Part shown: one piece after another, positions 9,269 to 16,479 of the stretch | Position numbering within the stretch: the stretch's first letter is position 1 | How the letters are laid out: each line of letters opens with the position of its first letter | Assembly: GCF_023015905.1 (NCBI RefSeq) | Contig: NZ_JALKBD010000017.1 | Coordinates: 1 to 64,000 of the forward strand | DNA: 64,000 nt | Direction of reading: 5' to 3' | Source: Arenibacter sp. F20364 | Lineage (GTDB): Bacteria > Bacteroidota > Bacteroidia > Flavobacteriales > Flavobacteriaceae | Notes under the pieces: generated by a model | The model's input: only the letters and a program-made list of their open reading frames with translations | Database searches by the model: none | What the model was told of the DNA's origin: nothing | Translations under genes and position numbers: made by a program

Positions 9269-10054
9269 TTATTGATATTGCCCCTCGCTAATGGTCCATC
9301 CCCCGTCAACTGCCAAGACTTGTCCGGTTATGAATTTCGAATCGGGATGCAAGAACATTAACACGGCAGTGTTGATATCTTCCGAAAATCCCGGCCGCCC
9401 ACCGTCCAGAGGTTGTTTGGTTCTAAGGAATTCCATAATCTGGTCGTCATTTACCGCCCGTTGAGCCATGGGAGTCATAAAAAGACTCGGGGCAATGACG
9501 TTAATTCTGATATTGTTCCCGGCATAATAAGCTGCGATAGATTTTGAAAATCCAATTACAGCCGATTTTGCTGCGGCATATGCGTGGGTAGTAAAATATT
9601 TTGGGGAAGGGGAGTAGCCCAACACCGATCCCATATTCAAAATGGTTCCTGATTTTTTATGTTCCAGAAAATAATTTATTAGAGCCTGATTGGATAACAT
9701 TAGGGAAGTAAGGTTCAGTTCCATGGTCTTGTTCCATCCCTCCAAGCTTATTTTATCGAGTGGGCCATCGCCCCATTTTCGACCACTTCCACCGGCAACA
9801 TGAAATAATCCAGTAATAGATCCAAATGTTTTATGAGCCATTTGAATAGCCGTTTTAATGGTTTCTGGATCGGTGGCATCCCCTTCTAAAGAAATGCTTC
9901 CCTGGCCTAGCATTTCCTGCGCTTTTTCGCAATTATCCAAGTTTCTACCTACTACCATTATGTTGGCGCCCTTGGTTTTTAAAGCTATAGAGGCGGCAAG
10001 GCCCATTCCAGTGGTACCGCCCATTATTATATAGGTACAATTTTTAAAATCCAT
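9269..10054 (-). CDS. Short-chain dehydrogenase/reductase (SDR)
   Basis: A 261-aa classical SDR. It has the NAD(P)-binding GGTTGMGLA near the N-terminus, a VAGG variant of the NNAG motif, a Ser in NMGSVLG, and the catalytic YAAAK in HAYAAAKSA, followed by the usual PLDGGRPGFSEDINTAVLMFL and VDGGW ending. It probably oxidises or reduces a sugar hydroxyl in the cytoplasm. It is second in the operon, 20 bp after the Gfo/Idh gene and 12 bp before the kinase homologue. The substrate is not known. Confidence 0.87.
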   Translation of the reverse strand: MDFKNCTYIIMGGTTGMGLAASIALKTKGANIMVVGRNLDNCEKAQEMLGQGSISLEGDATDPETIKTAIQMAHKTFGSITGLFHVAGGSGRKWGDGPLDKISLEGWNKTMELNLTSLMLSNQALINYFLEHKKSGTILNMGSVLGYSPSPKYFTTHAYAAAKSAVIGFSKSIAAYYAGNNIRINVIAPSLFMTPMAQRAVNDDQIMEFLRTKQPLDGGRPGFSEDINTAVLMFLHPDSKFITGQVLAVDGGWTISEGQYQ

Positions 10055-10074
10055 TGGGTTATAGGAAATAGCGT

Positions 10075-11277
10075 TTAATTATTGGCATGGGTTACTTTTT
10101 GTGTTACCGTACCAGTTTTTTTGTGTTTTAATATCAACGTAATGTCGCCATTGGGAAGCACCTCTTTTTTTATAAGATAGTGGTCATCATCATAGGAATT
10201 CCAACTTTTTTGTTGTTGAAAAGGCTCATCGCCTCGCCAATCTTCCAGAACAACAGGTTCCCACAATTTACTTTCCGCTGATTTATAGGCAGCGTCCAAA
10301 ATAGCATTTACCACATAACCATCATAAAATGTTTCAAGAGGTGACCTGTTTTCTTCAATGGCCGTAAACATATCTGTAAACATATGGGGGTAACCCAGTT
10401 CGTGGGCCTCGTCCCCAACGGGAAATAGCCAACCTGTGTTCGACTCTACCTTTTCGGCCACGTAGCCTTCATCTCCTTTTCCGGTTGTGAACATTTCAAA
10501 TCCTGTACGCAAAAAGCTGTTTATCCATATAGTTCCCTCGGTACCCATAACCTCATCGCGCAGATCCATTCCTCCGCGGAAGGTCCAGCTAACTTCGAAT
10601 TGCCCTATGGCCCCATTGGCATATTTTACCAGTCCAATGGCATGATCTTCGGCGTCGATGGGATGTACTTGGGTGTCGGCCCAGCACATGACCTCCAAAG
10701 GTTTAATATCTTTACCAATAAAATTTCGACCTATTTCTACGCAGTGGCATCCCAGATCAATGATGGCACCACCTCCAGATTTTTCCTTATCCCAAAACCA
10801 ATCGCTATGGGGTCCAGGATGCGCCTCCCTCGATTTTGTCCAAAGTACTTTGCCAATTTCTCCGCGCTTAATGCTAGCCATGGATTTTAGAAATTTTGGC
10901 GTGTAGCAAAGGTCTTCAAGATATCCTCCAAAAATTCCGGCTTCTTCAACCATATCCAACATGCGCTTGGCTTCCTCGGCAGTACGGCCCAAGGGCTTTG
11001 TGCAGATGACATGTTTTTTATACTTGGTACATTCGCGAACGGCAGCCTCGTGCAAATGGTTGGGTAAGGATATAAGTACCACTTCAACCTCAGGGTGTGC
11101 TATGGCTTCTTCCATAGAGGTGGAGTAGTGTGGCAAGTTATAATCGTTTGCAAACCGTTTGGCATTTTTTTTATTACGTGAATAGACCATTACCAAATGA
11201 TCTTTGCGTCTTTGGGAATGCAGTGATTCGGCATAAAACCGGGCGATAAAGCCAGAGCCTAACATGGCTATTTTCAT
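10075..11277 (-). CDS. Gfo/Idh/MocA family oxidoreductase
   Basis: A 400-aa NAD(P)-dependent sugar dehydrogenase. The Rossmann motif is MLGSGFIARFYAESL at the N-terminus, the CTKPLG motif equals the usual EKP segment, and GGGAIIDLGCHCVEIG holds the catalytic-domain His. Members oxidise or reduce a sugar ring hydroxyl, often at C3, or act on inositols. A hydrophilic tail of about 45 residues (from WRGDEPFQQQK) is longer than in many relatives. It is the first gene of the six-gene operon; the upstream region carries a strong promoter-like element overlapped by a perfect palindrome. Confidence 0.87.
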   Translation of the reverse strand: MKIAMLGSGFIARFYAESLHSQRRKDHLVMVYSRNKKNAKRFANDYNLPHYSTSMEEAIAHPEVEVVLISLPNHLHEAAVRECTKYKKHVICTKPLGRTAEEAKRMLDMVEEAGIFGGYLEDLCYTPKFLKSMASIKRGEIGKVLWTKSREAHPGPHSDWFWDKEKSGGGAIIDLGCHCVEIGRNFIGKDIKPLEVMCWADTQVHPIDAEDHAIGLVKYANGAIGQFEVSWTFRGGMDLRDEVMGTEGTIWINSFLRTGFEMFTTGKGDEGYVAEKVESNTGWLFPVGDEAHELGYPHMFTDMFTAIEENRSPLETFYDGYVVNAILDAAYKSAESKLWEPVVLEDWRGDEPFQQQKSWNSYDDDHYLIKKEVLPNGDITLILKHKKTGTVTQKVTHANN

Positions 11278-11357
11278 AGTAGTGTTTTTAACTTCAATTT
11301 ACCTGTTTTAAATCTCCTTAAGAAAACAATAAAAGGTAACTGAAAAAAGTGACTATG

Positions 11358-11387
11358 TAAATATAAGAATTTTACTTGTACGTACAA
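11358..11387 (-). promoter_or_regulatory. Flavobacterial-type promoter of the six-gene operon
   Basis: On the minus strand TTG (11387-11385) is followed after exactly 19 bp by TATATTTA (11365-11358). Bacteroidetes primary-sigma promoters have TTG-N19-TAnnTTTG; only the last base differs. It lies about 80 bp upstream of the Gfo/Idh ATG. Confidence 0.55.
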
Positions 11388-11389
11388 GT
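11374..11389. promoter_or_regulatory. Perfect 16-bp palindrome, putative GntR operator O3
   Basis: ACTTGTACGTACAAGT is its own reverse complement. It covers the -33 TTG and part of the spacer of the predicted promoter, so a bound dimer would exclude RNA polymerase. Its form resembles operators of repressors with GntR-type DNA-binding domains, such as AraR. The likely partner is the GntR protein encoded at 4417-5127. Confidence 0.6.
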
Positions 11390-11721
11390 TTATGGATTAA
11401 GATTGATGTCATCCACTGGTTTGAATTTGAGTTTCTGAGAAGAAGTCGCTAAGTGAGAAGATTGGCCAAATTTATCGGCCTTATTTAATTAAGTCGCCTA
11501 ATGGGGGATAGTGCAACACTTGGAAAATGAACTAAACTTTGAAAAATGTTTACAATTCCTTGTGTACAATATTTGTATTGATAGTCTTGGTCCGTGTGGG
11601 AATGCCGGGTAAAAAGGGATCAAGGATGATAGTACATTAGAATTTAATCTACGGCTATTAATTTTTTAGCACTCCATGGTATATATCCGACAGGATAGCA
11701 TAGTCAGAAAGGGCTAAAAGC
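11390..11721. other. Spacer without recognisable gene
   Basis: About 330 bp of AT-rich sequence between the operator and a small minus-strand ORF. No frame looks coding and no strong hairpin was seen. A short GGCC-AATTTATCGGCC-like match to the 3' end of the cytochrome gene lies near 11464-11483 but is too short to interpret. Confidence 0.4.
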
Positions 11722-11895
11722 TTAAAATTGATTCTTTTGATCTTCGATGACTTTTCTTTTTTCCAAATTGTGAATGGAATCCATATCAAGCGAATGTGTT
11801 TTTTTGGAAAAATACATTCCATGAAGGATTAATAAAATGGCGCCTCCTGCAAAGCAAAGATTCAAAACGAGTATTATGCTTATGATCTGTGACAT
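11722..11895 (-). CDS. Small predicted membrane protein, 57 aa
   Basis: An unrecognised 57-codon ORF. The N-terminus (MSQIISIILVLNLCFAGG, then AILLILHGMYF) forms one hydrophobic segment of about 25 residues. It is followed by a charged tail with KKTHSLDMDSIHNLEKRKVIEDQKNQF spread over the last 27 residues. The profile of one transmembrane helix plus a soluble, possibly helical tail is typical of small membrane proteins. It stands alone in the spacer between the sugar operon and the betaine cluster. No function can be assigned. Overlapping plus-strand frames here have no protein-like composition. Confidence 0.4.
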   Translation of the reverse strand: MSQIISIILVLNLCFAGGAILLILHGMYFSKKTHSLDMDSIHNLEKRKVIEDQKNQF

Positions 11896-12222
11896 GATAA
11901 ATGATTTATTGAGTGTTACACAAATGTCGAAAATAGGGGAAGCTAAATGTTATATAATTAGTGTAATAGGTTGTATAATTACACTTGAATTTATATTTCA
12001 ATTGGAAAGCAGTTCAACTAATCATAGAAATATCTTCTTGGGGAATTGACTGTTGTCGCATTCTAATTTTTAATGAAGATAGGGAGTATCTGCAGTGATC
12101 TAAAAAGGAAATGTATAAATGGTAAGATTTTCTGCACGATTGGTTTGAATGAAATTAGTTGCTCCATAATTTTTCTGCATTTTGTAAAGTATTGGCTTAT
12201 TTATAAACATGAATTATTTTTA

Positions 12223-12354
12223 CTCAATAATCGAGATTAAAACCTGCCAACCCGTTCCGTTCAGGCAGGCGTCGAAATCTAAAATAAGGGTTCTTTCAAT
12301 ACTTCGCGGGCCTGCTTTTGTCGGTAGACAGGCCTGCCCCCGAGGTAGTTTACT
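12223..12354 (+). repeat. Palindromic intergenic repeat, copy 1 (about 132 bp)
   Basis: The left end CTCAATAATCGAGATT followed by AACCTGCC, an internal GCGGGCCTGC, and the right end GAGGTAGTTTACT are shared, in the same orientation, with 18340-18432. The interior contains inverted CAGGC/GCCTG stems. It looks like a flavobacterial repetitive extragenic palindrome and lies just upstream of betI. Confidence 0.7.
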
Positions 12355-12416
12355 TCGAGCTTAGGTTGGAAATAATGCTAATTATTCCTTTAATAAGGGT
12401 TGAAGCAAAAAATATT

Positions 12417-12436
12417 TTGATTGAACAAACAATCAA
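12417..12436. promoter_or_regulatory. Putative BetI operator
   Basis: Arms TTGATTG and CAATCAA form a perfect 7-bp inverted repeat with a 6-bp centre (AACAAA), ending 40 bp before the betI ATG. TetR-family regulators bind such sites. The TTG at 12421-12423 followed by TATTTTTT starting at 12441 could be the promoter, which would place the site over the -33 element. Confidence 0.5.
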
Positions 12437-12476
12437 TTTATATTTTTTGTCTTAATATTGCCTATCGTGATTGATT

Positions 12477-13094
12477 ATGGGAAGGAAAAGTCTAAAAAAA
12501 ATTCGTCAAAAAGAGATTATAGATGCTTTTTATAAAGTAGCTAAAAAAGAAGGTATTCGTAATGCCTCTCTTGCCAAGGTAGCAGCAGAAATGGGAATTA
12601 ATCCCAGTTTGGTGTCACATTATTTTGGATCAAAGAATGCCCTTATTTTTGGTCTCATCGAATTTATTTTGGAATCCTACAAGAATTTTTACTCTCTAGA
12701 TTATAGCGAGCCTAAGAATGGATCCCGCTTAAAAAACATTATCAATAATCTCTTTTCCAGGGAATGGCACAATTTGATAGATGATCAGGTGTTTTATGAC
12801 TGCTTTACTTTGGTATTCCGGAACAAAAGTATCAAGGCTGCATATAAAGAACTCCACGAACATTTGAGGCAATGGCTTACAGAAGCTATTGAGGAAGCCA
12901 AGTGCAACGGAGAGATACTGGTAGAAAACACCGAAGGAGCTGCCGATCTTATTTTTATTTTGGTGGAAGGGTCCTATTACTATCTCTCCATGTTTGACAA
13001 AGGGAAAGAATATTACGAAAAGCAGAACAGATATAAACAAGGAGCTATGGATATCTTAAAATTTAAAGAATCGGTAAAATCTAATCTTGAATAA
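12477..13094 (+). CDS. betI: TetR family regulator, BetI-like
   Basis: A 205-aa TetR-type repressor from the ATG at 12477 (a TTG two codons upstream is the alternative). Residues about 8-55 form the helix-turn-helix (KVAAEMGINPSLVSHYFGSKNAL). The rest is an all-helical ligand domain with the aromatic-rich LVEGSYYYLSMF. BetI represses choline-to-glycine-betaine genes and releases DNA with choline. The assignment rests on similarity in the DNA-binding region and on the directly following betB and betA. A perfect 7-bp inverted repeat just upstream suggests autoregulation. Confidence 0.8.
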   Translation: MGRKSLKKIRQKEIIDAFYKVAKKEGIRNASLAKVAAEMGINPSLVSHYFGSKNALIFGLIEFILESYKNFYSLDYSEPKNGSRLKNIINNLFSREWHNLIDDQVFYDCFTLVFRNKSIKAAYKELHEHLRQWLTEAIEEAKCNGEILVENTEGAADLIFILVEGSYYYLSMFDKGKEYYEKQNRYKQGAMDILKFKESVKSNLE

Positions 13095-13233
13095 TAGAAA
13101 GTATATAATTCAGCCTAATTGACCATTTCCCTAAATGATGGGGTGTAGGTTAGTTAATGCGAATCGGACAAAATTTAAATCGGGAATTAGGAGTAGAATA
13201 TAAAGTAATGGCAAATAAAACTTTAGGAAATTG

Positions 13234-14694
13234 ATGATAAAGGAAAATTCATTTTTATACTATGATGGGGCGAGGCACTCGGCTACGTCCGATCATTATT
13301 TTGACAATATTGACCCAGCTAAGGGCAAAGTCATTCATACGGTGCAGTCCGCCTCTCTTGATGATGTGGAAGTGGTTGTAAGGTCGGCAGCGGCCGGATT
13401 TCAAATCTGGTCAGCAATGTCGCCAACGGAACGGGGCCGTATCTTGCGCAAAGCGGCCGATATATTACGGGCCAGAAACGAAGAAATTGCCCGAATAGAG
13501 GTTGAGGATACAGGAAAACCTCTTTCTGAAGCCCTTTCCGTAGACATTCATTCGGGTGCCGATGCTTTGGAATACTATGGGGGAATTGCCGCTTCGCTCC
13601 ATGGGGAACATTACGATTTGGGTGGAAGCTTTGCCTATACGCGAAGGGAACCTTTGGGTATATGTGTAGGGATTGGAGCATGGAATTATCCCATACAGAT
13701 CGCCTGTTGGAAATCAGCTCCGGCTCTTGCTTGCGGCAATAGCATGATTTTTAAACCAGCGGAATTAAGTCCCCGCTCAGCCGTATTGCTGGCCGAAATA
13801 TTTACCGAAGCCGGTTTGCCAAACGGAGTATTTAATGTGGCACAAGGTAAGGCCGATGTTGGCCAGATGCTTACCCGTCATCCCGAAATCCAAAAAATTT
13901 CGCTGACTGGTGAGGTGGGAACCGGAAAAAAAGTAATGGCCGATGCCGCCAATACCCTAAAACATGTAACCTTGGAATTGGGCGGCAAGTCTCCTTTGAT
14001 CATATTTGAGGATGCCGATTTGGATGAAGCCGTAAATGGTGCCATGATTGCCAATTTTTATACTCAGGGAGAAATATGTTCCAACGGGACTCGTGTCTAT
14101 GTGGCTGAATCAGTAAAAACGGTCTTTTTAGAAAAGTTGATAGCCAAGACCAAGCTTTTAAAACTGGGTGATCCCATGGAAATGAGTACACAGGTTGGTG
14201 CCTTGATCAGTGAGGGGCATATGAAAAAAGTCCTCCAATATATTGAACAGGGCAAAAAAGAGGCTAGGCTAATAATAGGAGGGAACCAGCGTACGGATGT
14301 TGAGGGATGTTCAAAAGGTTATTTTGTAACTCCCACTATTTTTGAAGCCAAAGTGGATACGGCCAACATTGTTCAGGAGGAGATTTTTGGTCCTGTAATG
14401 ACCGTCTTGTCTTTTACGGAAGAAAAAGACGTAATAGAGCGAGCTAACAATACCGTTTATGGCTTGGCAGCGGGCGTTTTTACCCGTGACCTTGCTAGGG
14501 CTCACCGGGTGGTGAACCAGTTGGAGGCCGGGATGTGCTGGATCAATAATTACAACCTTACCCCTGTAGAAATACCCTTTGGTCCCTATAAACAATCAGG
14601 AATGGGAAAGGAGAACGGGTTGGCCACTTTGAATGCCTACAGCCAGCTAAAGACCGTTTATGTGGAAATGGATAAGATTGATAGCCCTTTTTGA
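13234..14694 (+). CDS. betB: Betaine aldehyde dehydrogenase
   Basis: A 486-aa NAD(P)-dependent aldehyde dehydrogenase converting betaine aldehyde to glycine betaine. The catalytic Cys282 lies in GEICSNGTRVYV and Glu248 in LELGGKSPL, matching the BetB pattern; length is close to the usual 490. The cofactor-binding region is IGAWNYPIQIACWKSAPAL. The ATG at 13234 is chosen over the preceding TTG because an AGGAAA stretch lies just upstream. It lies 139 bp after betI and 121 bp before betA, giving the order betI-betB-betA known from proteobacteria. Confidence 0.92.
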   Translation: MIKENSFLYYDGARHSATSDHYFDNIDPAKGKVIHTVQSASLDDVEVVVRSAAAGFQIWSAMSPTERGRILRKAADILRARNEEIARIEVEDTGKPLSEALSVDIHSGADALEYYGGIAASLHGEHYDLGGSFAYTRREPLGICVGIGAWNYPIQIACWKSAPALACGNSMIFKPAELSPRSAVLLAEIFTEAGLPNGVFNVAQGKADVGQMLTRHPEIQKISLTGEVGTGKKVMADAANTLKHVTLELGGKSPLIIFEDADLDEAVNGAMIANFYTQGEICSNGTRVYVAESVKTVFLEKLIAKTKLLKLGDPMEMSTQVGALISEGHMKKVLQYIEQGKKEARLIIGGNQRTDVEGCSKGYFVTPTIFEAKVDTANIVQEEIFGPVMTVLSFTEEKDVIERANNTVYGLAAGVFTRDLARAHRVVNQLEAGMCWINNYNLTPVEIPFGPYKQSGMGKENGLATLNAYSQLKTVYVEMDKIDSPF

Positions 14695-14815
14695 TATCAT
14701 TTAATATCCATCATTAATGCTAGCGGTATAACCTTTTTAATAGCCTGGAACCAGCCCATGGAATATAGTAACCCTTAACCATGGCGGTTCAGAACCGAGA
14801 TTTAAATTTTTTTGC

Positions 14816-16435
14816 ATGAAATATGATTATATAATAATTGGCGGAGGATCGGCGGGATCCGTGCTTGCCAATAGGTTAAGTGAAAACTCAGCCAATCAAG
14901 TTTTAGTCCTAGAAGCTGGTCGACCCGATTATCTGTTGGATTTTCGAATCCACATGCCCGCAGCACTGAGTTATTTGTTGACCGGAACCTTCTATAATTG
15001 GGGCTATTCATCAGACCCTGAGCCTTATATGAACCAGCGTAGGATCGCTCAGCCAAGAGGTAAGGTTCTGGGTGGGTCGAGCTCCATAAACGGCATGATC
15101 TGGATCCGGGGCAACAAGGGCGATTACAATAAATGGGCCAAGGGAAAAGGTTTGGAACATTGGGATTATTCGCATGTGCTTCCTTATTTTAAAAAATTGG
15201 AAACTCGTCTTATCGGTCCTGACAAATATCATGGTGATAAGGGTCCCTTAAAGCTAACAACTCCAAAAAATAAAAATCCGTTGTTCTGGGCTTTTTTCGA
15301 ATCGATCCAAGAAGCCGGATATCCCTTGACTGATGATGTCAACGGGGCACAACAGGAAGGCTTTGGCAAGTTCGACCAAACTATTTATCGAAGTAGGCGC
15401 CGCAGTGCAGCGCGCTCCTATCTACATCCCGTTAAAAAAAGGTCGAATCTTACCGTCCACACCAGGGCCATGGTTCACCGGGTACTTTTCGATAGAAAAA
15501 AGGCAGTAGGTGTGGAATATAAAAAGGGAGGAAAAATATACAGGGCCGAGGCTCAAAAAGAGGTAATTTTGTGCGGTGGAGCCATAAATTCTCCGCAATT
15601 GCTACAACTCTCTGGGATAGGTAATGCGAATCAATTAGCGGAACACGGCATACAGGTTGTCCAAAATTTGCCGGGCGTGGGCGAAAACCTGCAAGATCAT
15701 TTGGAGGTTTATATGCAATGGGCTTGTAAGGAACCCGTAAGCGAGTATCCCAATCTTAGTCCCTGGCGAGCCCCCAAAATAGGCCTGGATTGGCTTTTTA
15801 GACGCAGAGGGCCGGGTGCCACGAATCATTTTGAAGCTGGTGGGTTTATCAAAAGTAGAAAGGATAAACCTTATCCCGACCTACAATACCACTTTTTGCC
15901 CTTGGCCATCCGGTACGATGGCTCTGCTCCGGCCGAGGGCCACGGGTTTCAACTCCATGTGGGCCCAATGAATACAGATGTACGTGGCCATGTAAAGATC
16001 AAGTCCTCCGACCCCTACGATGCGCCTTCCATTCTATTCAACTACCTATCCACTGAGCAGGAGCGTGAGGATTGGGTCTCGGCCATTAGAAAGACTAGGG
16101 AGCTGATAGAAACTTCTGCAATGGAAAAGTATAGGGGAAAGGAATTGTCGCCGGGAAAATCTGTACAAACCGATAAAGAGATACTGGACTGGGTGAAAAG
16201 GGAAGGGGAAAGTGCCTATCACCCAAGTTGTACCTGTAAGATGGGCCATGATGAGATGGCAGTGGTCGATGACAAGCTCAGGGTGCACGGGGTAGAAAAC
16301 CTTAGAGTAGTGGATGCATCCGTTATGCCGTATATTACCAACGGTAATATATATGCCCCTGTAATGATGATAGCAGAAAAAGCGGCCGACCTCATTCTTG
16401 GCCATCCCACCTTGCCTCCCGAAGAGGGCGTATGA
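14816..16435 (+). CDS. betA: Choline dehydrogenase, GMC oxidoreductase
   Basis: A 539-aa FAD enzyme of the glucose-methanol-choline family that oxidises choline to betaine aldehyde at the membrane. The N-terminus has the FAD motif DYIIIGGGSAGSVLANRL. The GMC signature region RGKVLGGSSSINGMIWIRG follows. The C-terminus has the catalytic pair His469 (AYHPSCTCKMG) and Asn511 (ITNGNIYAP). Length and motifs fit BetA (about 556 aa in E. coli). Together with betB it completes the two-step osmoprotectant pathway. Other GMC alcohol dehydrogenases look similar, but the neighbours decide the assignment. Confidence 0.9.
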   Translation: MKYDYIIIGGGSAGSVLANRLSENSANQVLVLEAGRPDYLLDFRIHMPAALSYLLTGTFYNWGYSSDPEPYMNQRRIAQPRGKVLGGSSSINGMIWIRGNKGDYNKWAKGKGLEHWDYSHVLPYFKKLETRLIGPDKYHGDKGPLKLTTPKNKNPLFWAFFESIQEAGYPLTDDVNGAQQEGFGKFDQTIYRSRRRSAARSYLHPVKKRSNLTVHTRAMVHRVLFDRKKAVGVEYKKGGKIYRAEAQKEVILCGGAINSPQLLQLSGIGNANQLAEHGIQVVQNLPGVGENLQDHLEVYMQWACKEPVSEYPNLSPWRAPKIGLDWLFRRRGPGATNHFEAGGFIKSRKDKPYPDLQYHFLPLAIRYDGSAPAEGHGFQLHVGPMNTDVRGHVKIKSSDPYDAPSILFNYLSTEQEREDWVSAIRKTRELIETSAMEKYRGKELSPGKSVQTDKEILDWVKREGESAYHPSCTCKMGHDEMAVVDDKLRVHGVENLRVVDASVMPYITNGNIYAPVMMIAEKAADLILGHPTLPPEEGV

Positions 16436-16479
16436 TCAGCTTTAAAAACCATTAAATAACTAAAAGAAACCAATCCCTT

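Larger units (their letters stand above)
11896..12476. other. Spacer upstream of betI with repeat and operator
   Basis: About 580 bp without a supported gene. The right part contains one copy of a palindromic intergenic repeat (12223-12354) and a BetI-like inverted repeat (12417-12436), both listed separately. The left part, 11896-12222, is AT-rich and shows nothing recognisable. Confidence 0.5.

Noticed and set aside
11464-11483. GGCC-AATTTATCGGCC similarity to the 3' end of the cytochrome gene (about 1081-1097)
   Set aside because: It is only about 17 matching bases, with no further similarity around it, so a gene relic cannot be supported.
11559-11570. TTGTGTACAA-like half palindrome near the GntR operator
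   Set aside because: The half-site spacing is two bases shorter than in the three operator candidates, so it does not fit the motif.
11837-12049. Plus-strand frame of 70 codons
   Set aside because: It overlaps the minus-strand 57-codon membrane ORF, has no convincing start context and no protein-like pattern.
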